A DNA stretch of 5,260 bases from Hyphomicrobiales bacterium (GTDB lineage: Bacteria > Pseudomonadota > Alphaproteobacteria > Rhizobiales > Xanthobacteraceae). Made by a program: the position numbers and the translations under genes. The notes beneath the pieces are model-generated. The model searched no databases, was not told the origin of the DNA, and saw only the letters and a program-made list of their open reading frames with translations. Numbering within the stretch: position 1 is the stretch's first letter; every line of letters starts with the position of its first letter. Where the stretch lies: the NCBI GenBank assembly GCA_021730825.1, contig JAKFYO010000029.1, positions 1 through 5,260 on the forward strand, read 5' to 3'. Below, in pieces: positions 1-5,260 of this stretch.

Positions 1-871
1 CGAACATGCCGGGCGTGAACAGCGCGGTCGCATTCGCGAATTGCGCACGTCCGCGGATCGTGCCGGAGTTCGTATCCACCGCGTTATCGACAAAGTCGAT
101 GACGCCTTTATGTTCAAAACTTTTCTCATCAAGCAGGCGCAACTCTACCGGCAATTTCGTACCGCGCTCGTCGGCGCGTCCCGCCTGCGTCGCGATGCGC
201 TGGTAGCGCAAGTAGGCCGCTTCATCGAAGGAGAACTCGAAACGGATCGGATCCATGGAAACGACCGTCGCAAGCAACGTCGTGCTGCCGGTCGTGCCGC
301 CGGTCACGAGATTGCCGGGAGAAACGCGGCGGTCGCCGATGCGGCCCGATACCGGCGCGCGAAGCTCGGTAAATTCGAGATTGAGTTCGGCGTTCTTTAC
401 GGCTGCTTCGGCTGACTGCAATGCTGCGTCCGCTGCGCGTTTGGCCTGCACGCGCTGATCGTAGAGCGCTTCCGCGATTGTCTTCTGCTGCAAGAGCGTT
501 TCCGCGCGCGAGAGATCGGCGGCGGTGAGAACGGTCTGCGACTTCGCTCGCGCGAGATCGGCACGGGCCTGATCGAGCGCCGCCTGGAACGGACGCTGAT
601 CGACCGTGAACAGAAGATCGCCGGCCTTTACGAGCTGGCCGTCCGTGAAGTGAATCTTTTCCAGATAGCCGGAAACGCGGGCACGGATTTCGACCGCATC
701 CACCGCTACGAAGCGGCCGACATACTCGTCACGATCAATGAGCTTCTGCGCGACCGGGGCGGCAATCGTCACCTGCGGAGCGGGTGGTGCGGGCGGCGCA
801 CTCTGGCCGCAGGCGGCAAGCAGGAGGACCAAAGAAATTGCGGCGCCGAGGGCCGCGTTCGGGCGGTACAT
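1..871 (-). CDS. RND efflux periplasmic adaptor (membrane fusion lipoprotein), 3' end cut by window
   Basis: This is the AcrA/MexA/HlyD-type adaptor that bridges an inner-membrane RND pump to an outer-membrane channel. Reading from the ATG at 871 gives 290 residues with no stop before the edge; family members are usually about 370-400 residues, so roughly the last quarter is missing. Residues 1-21 form a lipoprotein signal with hydrophobic core and lipobox L18-A19-A20-C21, followed by a Pro/Ala-rich linker, so the protein should be lipid-anchored in the periplasm. Residues about 61-95 (RARVSGYL, DGQLVKAGDLLF) are the first lipoyl half. Residues 96-165 are an Ala/Gln/Arg-rich alpha-hairpin coiled coil. 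Residues 166-192 (TELRAPVSGRIGDRRVSPG) are the second lipoyl half, and the beta-barrel follows to PGMF at 287-290. The ribosome site is weak (GAGA, 6 nt before ATG). The RND pump gene is expected next, outside the window. Substrate cannot be inferred. Confidence 0.92.
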   Translation of the reverse strand, partial: MYRPNAALGAAISLVLLLAACGQSAPPAPPAPQVTIAAPVAQKLIDRDEYVGRFVAVDAVEIRARVSGYLEKIHFTDGQLVKAGDLLFTVDQRPFQAALDQARADLARAKSQTVLTAADLSRAETLLQQKTIAEALYDQRVQAKRAADAALQSAEAAVKNAELNLEFTELRAPVSGRIGDRRVSPGNLVTGGTTGSTTLLATVVSMDPIRFEFSFDEAAYLRYQRIATQAGRADERGTKLPVELRLLDEKSFEHKGVIDFVDNAVDTNSGTIRGRAQFANATALFTPGMF

Positions 872-910
872 GGATTATCTCTGGCAATGACGGGTCGGCG
901 GATTTCTTAC

Positions 911-925
911 ACCGGGGGGACCGGT
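911..925. repeat. 5-bp inverted repeat upstream of the efflux adaptor gene
   Basis: ACCGG (911-915) and CCGGT (921-925) form a perfect inverted repeat with a 5-base centre, 40 bp upstream of the adaptor start codon. On the minus strand it lies between a weak -35-like GTGACT and a weak -10-like TAAGAA spaced 17 bp apart. It could be an operator or a small hairpin; the arms are short enough that chance is a real alternative in such GC-rich DNA. Confidence 0.3.
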
Positions 926-931
926 TAGTCA

Positions 932-948
932 CATGCGCCCTGCGCATG
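932..948 (-). terminator. Hairpin 6 bp after murJ stop, possible terminator
   Basis: CATGCGC (932-938) and GCGCATG (942-948) are perfect 7-bp complementary arms with a 3-base loop. On the minus strand the hairpin begins 6 bases after the murJ stop codon, where a terminator would sit. No run of T follows on the minus strand (the next bases are TGACTAACC), so it is not a canonical intrinsic terminator. It could instead protect the 3' end of the murJ message. Confidence 0.4.
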
Positions 949-954
949 CCCTGC

Positions 955-2499
955 TCAGGGCTTTGCTGCCGTCTCCGCGCTCCGGAGGAGCCCCCTCAGC
1001 CATTTTCCGCCGAGGAAGGCCCAGATCAGCGCAAGGTATGTAACGGCACCGCCAAGGACGACCGTAAAAAGCAGGACTTCGTCACGAAGCGACGTCATTT
1101 TCGCAAAATATGGCGCTAGGGACCACGCCTCAAAGAACAAGACCGCCGCGAGAATGATTCCGGCGGCGATGAGTCGCACGGAATTTCCACGGGTGTTCTC
1201 GCCAGGCTTCGCAAAGCCGCGGCGTTTCGCAAACCAGATCAACAACAGAAGATTGAGCCACGCGCCTGCCGCTGTCGCGAGCGCGAGTCCCGCCTGCGCA
1301 AGCGGGCCCATCAGCACGATTTTCAACGCGATGTTGAGCGCGACGCCTGAGAGAGCTGCGATGACGGGTGTCGTGGTGTCGCCGCGCGCGTGAAATGGCG
1401 CCACGAAACTGCGCATCAGCACGAAAGGAATGAGTCCTGTTGCATAGGCAGCCAACGTTTGTCCTGCCGCCGCCGCGTCAGCGGCGGTAAACGCGCCGCG
1501 AGCGAACAGCGCCCGCATAATCAATTCGGGAATCACGAGCGAAGCAGTGGCGCATGGCACCGCGAGCAGCAGCGCGAATTCGATGGCTCGCCCTTGCGAA
1601 CTCGCAGCGCCCTTCTCGTCGCCTGCCGCGAGACGCCGCGCCATCTCCGGCAACAGCACAACGCCGACTGCGATGCCGACCACGCCGATGGGAAGCTGAT
1701 GGATGCGATCCGCGTAATAGAGTGCGGAGAGTGCGCCAGTCGGCAAGAAGGTCGCGATGATGGTGTCGGCGAACAGCGCGAGTTGCACACCGCCTGCCCC
1801 GATGATCGCAGGCCCAAGCGCTTTCAGAAATTTCTTGGTGGCCTCATCCAGCTTCGGCATTTTCAGGCGAAGGCCGAAGCCGTTTTTCTCAGCGTCGCCT
1901 GCGACAAGCGCGAGTTGCAGAATGCCCGCGATCAACACGCCCCAAGCCGCGGCATGCCCTGCGGTCGGAAACAATGCGGCATAGGTCAGCGCACCGATCA
2001 TCGCGAGATTCAGAAGCACCGGCGCACCAGCCGCCGATGCGAAGCGATTGTTCGCGTTCAGCGTGCCCGCGATCAGGCTCTCAATCGAAATCAGCGCGAG
2101 ATAAGGAAAAGTAATCCGCGTCAGCGCGACCGCGAGATCGAAGCGCGAAGCATCCAAACCCGGCGCAAGCAGCTTCACGACTTCCGGCGTATAGATCAGC
2201 GCGACGACGAGAAGGACGACCTGCAACACGACCATCGCAAGCGCGAGCCGGTCCGCGAAAGAACGCGCCGCTAGCTTCCCGTCCTGTTCCAGCGTGCGCG
2301 CATAAGCAGGCACGAAAGCGGCAGCGAACGCACCTTCGGCAAAGATCGCGCGGAAATGATTGGGTAGACGGAATGCGACGAGGAAAGCGTCGGCGATCGG
2401 TCCGGCGCCGAGCACGGCCGCCATCACCACGTCGCGGATAAATCCAGTGATGCGCGAGAGCAGCGTGAAACCGCCGACCGTAAAGAAGCGCCGGATCAT
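955..2499 (-). CDS. murJ: Lipid II flippase MurJ (MviN)
   Basis: MurJ, a MOP-superfamily membrane protein, moves lipid-linked peptidoglycan precursor (lipid II) from the cytoplasmic to the periplasmic face of the inner membrane. The 514-residue length is normal (E. coli about 511). The N-terminus carries the family signature: LLSRITGFIRD (13-23), then DAFLVAFRLPN and FRAIFAEGAF (49-58). R16, R22, R50 and R265 (in YYADRIHQLP) match the arginines I recall as functionally important in E. coli MurJ (R18, R24, R52, R270), so the protein should be active. Hydrophobic segments are spread along the whole chain, consistent with 13-14 transmembrane helices, including two late ones near 441-460 and 475-496. 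The ATG is preceded by GAGG (2508-2511) at 8 nt, and the gene starts 19 bp after the aminotransferase stop, so the two are probably cotranscribed. A role in flipping another lipid-linked sugar cannot be excluded, but retained arginines favour lipid II. Confidence 0.95.
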   Translation of the reverse strand: MIRRFFTVGGFTLLSRITGFIRDVVMAAVLGAGPIADAFLVAFRLPNHFRAIFAEGAFAAAFVPAYARTLEQDGKLAARSFADRLALAMVVLQVVLLVVALIYTPEVVKLLAPGLDASRFDLAVALTRITFPYLALISIESLIAGTLNANNRFASAAGAPVLLNLAMIGALTYAALFPTAGHAAAWGVLIAGILQLALVAGDAEKNGFGLRLKMPKLDEATKKFLKALGPAIIGAGGVQLALFADTIIATFLPTGALSALYYADRIHQLPIGVVGIAVGVVLLPEMARRLAAGDEKGAASSQGRAIEFALLLAVPCATASLVIPELIMRALFARGAFTAADAAAAGQTLAAYATGLIPFVLMRSFVAPFHARGDTTTPVIAALSGVALNIALKIVLMGPLAQAGLALATAAGAWLNLLLLIWFAKRRGFAKPGENTRGNSVRLIAAGIILAAVLFFEAWSLAPYFAKMTSLRDEVLLFTVVLGGAVTYLALIWAFLGGKWLRGLLRSAETAAKP

Positions 2500-2518
2500 G
2501 CCGCGCGCCTCAAAGTTG

Positions 2519-3664
2519 TTAGGAGAGCGCCTCGCGCACCGCCGCGATCACGCGATCCTGCGTCGGCTCGTCGAGATAGGGATGCATCGGCAGCGAAATG
2601 ACTTCGGCCGCCAGCTTGTCGGTGACCGGCAGGCCGTTTCCGGCGACCGGATAGCGCTTGTAAGGCTCCTGCCGGTGCAGGGGCTTCGGATAATAGATCG
2701 CGGTCGGCACGCTGCGGGTCTGCAAGACCGCGGCAAGCGCGTCGCGCTTTTCGACTCGGATCGTGTATTGCGCCCATACCGAACCATAGCCTGACGCGAC
2801 CTCCGGTACGATGGCAACGTCCTTCAAACCGGCGTTATAGCGGCTCGCCACCCGGTTACGCGCTTCGATCTCGTCCTGGAAGATTTTGAGCTTTTCGATC
2901 AGCACCGCGGCCTGAATGGTGTCGAGGCGGCCGGTCATGCCGACGCGCACGTTGTCGTATTTATCCGCGCCCTGCCCGTGTACCCGGATCGAACGCAGCG
3001 CCTCCGCGACCTTGTCGTCGTCGGTGAAAACCGCGCCGCCGTCGCCATAGCAACCCAAGGGCTTTGCCGGAAAGAAGCTCGTGGTCGTTACCAGCGCCTG
3101 CGTGCCGACGCGCTTGCCTTTGTAAGTCGCGCCAAACGACTGCGCGGCGTCGGAGATCACGAAGAGACCCTCGCGCTTGGCAATCGCGGCAATACCGTCG
3201 AGATCGGCGGGCTGGCCGAACAGATCGACTGGAATGATTGCCTTCGGCTTCAGCCCGGCCCGCTTGGCTTCCGCAATCGCGCGCTCGAGGCTCGCGAGAT
3301 CCATATTGAATGTCTTCTCTTCGACATCCACGAAAACCGGCGACGCACCGGCACACACGACCGACTCCGCGGTCGCGCAGAAAGTAAACGACGGACAGAA
3401 CACCGCGTCGCCCGGACCAACGCCGGTCGCCATCAGCGTCATGATCAATGCGTCGGTACCGTTCGAGCAGGAGACCGTGTGCCGCGCGCCGCAGAACGTC
3501 GAAAGATCGGCTTCCAACTGACGCACTTCCGGACCCATGATGAACTGGCAATGCGTGAGAACTTTCGCCACCGCATCGTCAATGCTTTTGCCGAGACGCT
3601 TACGCTGCGCGGCGATGTCGATGAACGGAATGGGAGCCTGATCGGCGCGCATGTGCTGATTCAC
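2519..3664 (-). CDS. DegT/DnrJ/EryC1 (WbpE-like) PLP-dependent sugar-nucleotide 3-aminotransferase
   Basis: It probably transfers an amino group, usually from glutamate, to a 3-keto UDP-sugar in the cytoplasm. The chain is 381 residues from the GTG at 3664. It closely resembles, from memory, Pseudomonas WbpE: FIDIAAQ near the start, HCQFIMGPEV, SNGTDAL (67-73), DLFGQPADLD, DAAQSFGATYKGKR (from 172), FFPAKPLGCYGDGGA with the PLP-binding lysine at 201, RLDTIQAAVL, and a C-terminal SLPMHPYLD. The start is uncertain. GTG at 3664 has AAGG at 8 nt; ATG at 3652 lacks a well-spaced site but begins closer to where homologues begin; a TTG at 3736 would overlap the oxidoreductase and adds a basic tail foreign to the family. 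The gene follows the oxidoreductase by 19 bp, making the usual two-step oxidation-transamination pair. Close alternatives are WlbC or GnnB; the sequence alone does not decide which substrate. T244 occupies a position that is often Asn in this family (GMTGR). Confidence 0.93.
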   Translation of the reverse strand: MNQHMRADQAPIPFIDIAAQRKRLGKSIDDAVAKVLTHCQFIMGPEVRQLEADLSTFCGARHTVSCSNGTDALIMTLMATGVGPGDAVFCPSFTFCATAESVVCAGASPVFVDVEEKTFNMDLASLERAIAEAKRAGLKPKAIIPVDLFGQPADLDGIAAIAKREGLFVISDAAQSFGATYKGKRVGTQALVTTTSFFPAKPLGCYGDGGAVFTDDDKVAEALRSIRVHGQGADKYDNVRVGMTGRLDTIQAAVLIEKLKIFQDEIEARNRVASRYNAGLKDVAIVPEVASGYGSVWAQYTIRVEKRDALAAVLQTRSVPTAIYYPKPLHRQEPYKRYPVAGNGLPVTDKLAAEVISLPMHPYLDEPTQDRVIAAVREALS

Positions 3665-3672
3665 GGATTTGA

Positions 3673-3676
3673 CCTT
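3673..3676 (-). promoter_or_regulatory. Ribosome binding site deciding the aminotransferase start
   Basis: AAGG on the minus strand lies 8 nt before the GTG at 3664 and 20 nt before the ATG at 3652. The spacing favours the GTG. It sits inside the 19-bp gap after the oxidoreductase stop codon. Confidence 0.5.
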
Positions 3677-3683
3677 GAGAAAC

Positions 3684-4679
3684 TTAGCCGGCGATCTTGC
3701 GCGGGCCGCGGCGGAATGCCGGATGCGGATCGGCAAGGCAACGGATCGCGATTTCGAGCGACGCGACGCCTTCTTCGCCGGTGACCGCGGGCTTCTTCAC
3801 GCCGCGTACGGCATCGACGAACGCCATGAGTTCGGCACGCAGCGGCTCGGTGTGACCGACCGAAAGATGGCGCATGCCGTAAGAGCCGTCCTTCTGGAAG
3901 CCGAAGCACTCGGTGACGGTGCGCGTGAGCAGATCGGCCATGATGTACTTATCGCGGGTCGCGACCTGCACGGTGCGCGCCTTGAACGGCGTCAGCCAGT
4001 TCGTGTTGATGTGCGCGAGCACACCGTTCGCGGTGCGGAATTGCAGGAGAGCGATATCTTCGCGCTCGGCGATCACCGAAGAAATCTGCGGCTGCACTTC
4101 CGCGATTTCGGATTCGGTAAACCAGCGGATCAGGTCTATGTCGTGCACGGCAAGATCGATCACGACGCCGACATCCGACATGCGCGGCGGGAAGGGCCCG
4201 ACGCGGGTAATGCCGATGGAAAGAATTTCTTCGCCGGCCAGCGCCAGCTTGATCGCTTGTACGGCAGGATTAAAACGCTCGACATGACCGACGACGAGGG
4301 TCACGCCATTGCGCGCGGCAGCGGTAACGATCTCGCGGCCCTGCTCGACCGTGGTCGCAATCGGCTTTTCGACGAGGAGCGCGACACCGGCTTCAATGAG
4401 CTCAAGAGAAATCTGATGATGCAGTGGCGTGGGGGCTGCGACCACGACCGCATCCACCTTGCGAGCGATCAACTCTTTATGGTCTGCGAAAACTTCAGCG
4501 CCTTCGGCTTGGCCCGCGGCCTGCGAAGCGCGGCCTGCATCCGGATCGGCAACGCCCACGAGTTCGACATTCGGAAGCTCGGCGAGGACGCGCGCATGAT
4601 TGCGGCCCATGACACCGGCGCCGATGACGCCTACACGCAGATTGCGCTCGCTTGCGCTCGAAGTTTTGCTGGACGCCAC
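3684..4679 (-). CDS. Gfo/Idh/MocA oxidoreductase, probable UDP-sugar 3-dehydrogenase (WlbA/GnnA-like)
   Basis: This cytoplasmic NAD(P)-dependent dehydrogenase probably oxidises the C3 hydroxyl of a UDP-GlcNAc-type sugar, giving the ketone used by the aminotransferase encoded next. The 331 residues fit the family. After a Ser-rich 14-residue extension, the Rossmann fold opens with GVIGAGVMGRNHAR (G20, G22, G25 form the dinucleotide loop), followed by VGVADPD at the end of the second strand. E104-K105-P106 is the family EKP motif with the catalytic lysine. GHVERFNPAV (131-140) and VIDLAVHDIDLIRW (173-186, with H179 as likely catalytic histidine) mark the C-terminal substrate domain and resemble proteins named UDP-N-acetylglucosamine 3-dehydrogenase. 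The start is GTG, with a strong GAGGGG site 6 nt upstream and no better ATG. The 106-bp gap before it may hold a promoter. Substrate (UDP-GlcNAc as for GnnA, or its uronic acid as for WlbA/WbpB) is inferred from family and neighbour, not shown. Confidence 0.9.
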   Translation of the reverse strand: MASSKTSSASERNLRVGVIGAGVMGRNHARVLAELPNVELVGVADPDAGRASQAAGQAEGAEVFADHKELIARKVDAVVVAAPTPLHHQISLELIEAGVALLVEKPIATTVEQGREIVTAAARNGVTLVVGHVERFNPAVQAIKLALAGEEILSIGITRVGPFPPRMSDVGVVIDLAVHDIDLIRWFTESEIAEVQPQISSVIAEREDIALLQFRTANGVLAHINTNWLTPFKARTVQVATRDKYIMADLLTRTVTECFGFQKDGSYGMRHLSVGHTEPLRAELMAFVDAVRGVKKPAVTGEEGVASLEIAIRCLADPHPAFRRGPRKIAG

Positions 4680-4685
4680 GATAAA

Positions 4686-4691
4686 CCCCTC
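4686..4691 (-). promoter_or_regulatory. Strong ribosome binding site for the oxidoreductase GTG start
   Basis: GAGGGG on the minus strand lies 6 nt before the GTG at 4679. This supports the non-ATG start and argues for independent, efficient initiation despite the longer gap from the gene upstream. Confidence 0.65.
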
Positions 4692-4698
4692 GAATGCC

Positions 4699-4711
4699 CC
4701 TGACCGTCAGG
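4699..4711. repeat. Near-perfect palindrome in the oxidoreductase leader
   Basis: CCTGAC (4699-4704) and GTCAGG (4706-4711) are perfect inverted arms around one base, 20 bp upstream of the oxidoreductase start codon. As RNA it could form a 5-bp stem with a 3-base loop; as DNA it could be a repressor half-site pair. A second perfect palindrome, TGAGGCCTCA, lies at 4749-4758 in the same spacer. Function is not known. Confidence 0.35.
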
Positions 4712-4766
4712 CGTGGCTTACCCCGCCCCCATAAGGGCCGGGAACCCCTGAGGCCTCACAATTCAT

Positions 4767-4788
4767 GTCCTAGGGTTACAGGACCCTA
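4767..4788 (-). other. Two mutually exclusive hairpins at the transaldolase stop codon
   Basis: On the minus strand, TAGGGT (4788-4783, its first three bases being the transaldolase stop codon) pairs with ACCCTA (4776-4771) as a 6-bp stem with 6-base loop. GTCCT (4784-4780) can instead pair with AGGAC (4771-4767) as a 5-bp stem. The arms share bases, so only one can form. No T-run follows, so this is not a canonical terminator; an attenuator-like role is possible but unproven. Confidence 0.35.
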
Positions 4789-5260
4789 TTCTGCGGCGGT
4801 CTGGCGGATTTTGGCTGTGGGAAGATCGAGGCCCGCCGAGAGCGTGTCGTCCCGGAACGCCTTGACGCCATCGAGCGAGAGATCGGCAGCCGTTTTCGTG
4901 CCGAGTGCCTTTAACTTCTTCAGGATGTCGGCGGGCGCAGTGATGATGTGTGCGCCCATGTCGTTCGCCTCGATTACGTTCCAGACCTCACGGGTCGAAG
5001 CCCAGATCACTTCGACGTTCTTTGCCTCGTTCGCGAGTTTCACCGCGAGGTTCACTGCAGGCTGATAGTCGATGCCGAGATCGGCGAGCCGGCCCGCGAA
5101 CACGGACGTGCAACCCGGCGCATTGCCCGCGAGTGCCGCGGTCGCGCGCTCGACTTGTTCTTCCGTGCAGAGCACGGTGACGTTGATCTTCACGCCGTCC
5201 TTCGAGAGCGTGTTGATCGCATCATAAAGCGTCTCGCCGCGCGTATTGATGACCGGCAGC
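4786..5260 (-). CDS. Transaldolase / fructose-6-phosphate aldolase-like protein, 5' end cut by window
   Basis: The frame is open from the right edge to TAG at 4786-4788, giving 157 C-terminal residues of a protein whose compact family members (FSA/TalC) are about 215-220 long. It should be a cytoplasmic TIM-barrel enzyme making or breaking C-C bonds through a lysine Schiff base. Visible matches in order: LPVINTRG at the edge (compare KIPVT in FSA), GVKINVTVLCTEEQ (compare NVTLVFSPNQ), SVFAGRLADLGID (compare SPFVGRLDD), EVIWASTREVWNVIEA (compare VIAASIRHP), and AHIITAPADILKKL. The catalytic lysine would be the very next residue outside the window; the one visible base of that codon is G on the minus strand, compatible with AAG. 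An internal GTG at 5193 is not the start. A tail of about 30 residues (ending AKIRQTAAE) extends beyond the usual C-terminus. Placement upstream of sugar-nucleotide genes suggests a special sugar rather than the pentose phosphate pathway, but the substrate is unknown. Confidence 0.82.
   Translation of the reverse strand, partial: LPVINTRGETLYDAINTLSKDGVKINVTVLCTEEQVERATAALAGNAPGCTSVFAGRLADLGIDYQPAVNLAVKLANEAKNVEVIWASTREVWNVIEANDMGAHIITAPADILKKLKALGTKTAADLSLDGVKAFRDDTLSAGLDLPTAKIRQTAAE

Noticed and set aside
650..1119. Short plus-strand open frames across the murJ-adaptor spacer
   Set aside because: They overlap the ends of the two minus-strand genes, have biased Arg/Gly-rich composition, and show no recognisable domain.
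1390..2274. Long plus-strand open frame (294 codons) antisense to murJ
   Set aside because: The product is an Arg/Gln/His-rich low-complexity chain with no recognisable domain. It lies wholly inside the convincing murJ gene and is explained by GC-rich codon use on the opposite strand.
3665..3736. N-terminal extension of the aminotransferase from a TTG at 3736
   Set aside because: It would overlap the end of the oxidoreductase by about 50 bp and add a basic Ala/Arg-rich tail not typical of the family; the GTG at 3664 or ATG at 3652 fits better.
2978..3784. Plus-strand open frame of 268 codons antisense to the aminotransferase
   Set aside because: It is Arg-rich with no domain, and shadows a well-conserved PLP enzyme.
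3669..4703. Plus-strand open frame of 344 codons antisense to the oxidoreductase
   Set aside because: It mirrors the minus-strand gene, has no family motifs, and the opposite frame has clear Rossmann and EKP motifs.
4786..5193. Complete small 135-residue gene starting at the GTG at 5193
   Set aside because: The frame stays open to the window edge, and the upstream residues (LPVINTRG, TLYDAINTLSKDG) continue the transaldolase fold, so the GTG is an internal valine.

Overview
The window looks like a GC-rich chromosomal segment of an alphaproteobacterium. A relative of Bradyrhizobiaceae/Hyphomicrobiales is my best guess, from GC-ending codon use and protein flavour; this is an inference, because no rRNA or other strong taxonomic marker is present. 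All five genes I can support lie on the minus strand, so transcription runs from the right edge to the left. The plus-strand open frames are antisense shadows.

In transcription order: (1) the C-terminal 157 residues of a small transaldolase/fructose-6-phosphate-aldolase-like protein, cut by the right edge; (2) a 106-bp spacer with several inverted repeats; (3) a Gfo/Idh/MocA NAD(P)-dependent sugar oxidoreductase; (4) a DegT/DnrJ/EryC1 PLP aminotransferase very close to WbpE; (5) the lipid II flippase MurJ; (6) an 83-bp spacer with two inverted repeats; (7) the first 290 residues of a lipoprotein membrane-fusion protein of an RND-type efflux pump, cut by the left edge. Genes 3, 4 and 5 are separated by only about 19 bp each, each with a recognisable ribosome binding site, and probably form one operon.

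The oxidoreductase and aminotransferase together are the classical pair that oxidises C3 of a UDP-sugar and then transaminates it (WbpB/WbpE, WlbA/WlbC, or GnnA/GnnB). The likely product is a 3-amino-3-deoxy sugar nucleotide. In GnnA/GnnB systems this feeds 2,3-diamino-2,3-dideoxyglucose into lipid A, a backbone known from Bradyrhizobium-like bacteria. No acetyltransferase or UDP-sugar 6-dehydrogenase is visible here to decide between the routes. Placement of murJ directly behind the pair suggests an envelope-biogenesis operon. The efflux adaptor at the left is separated by a spacer and may be an independent unit.

I found no tRNA, rRNA, CRISPR array, insertion sequence or phage gene. The most interesting points are the unresolved sugar product, the transaldolase upstream of it, and the structured spacer between them. 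I see no clear previously undescribed system.
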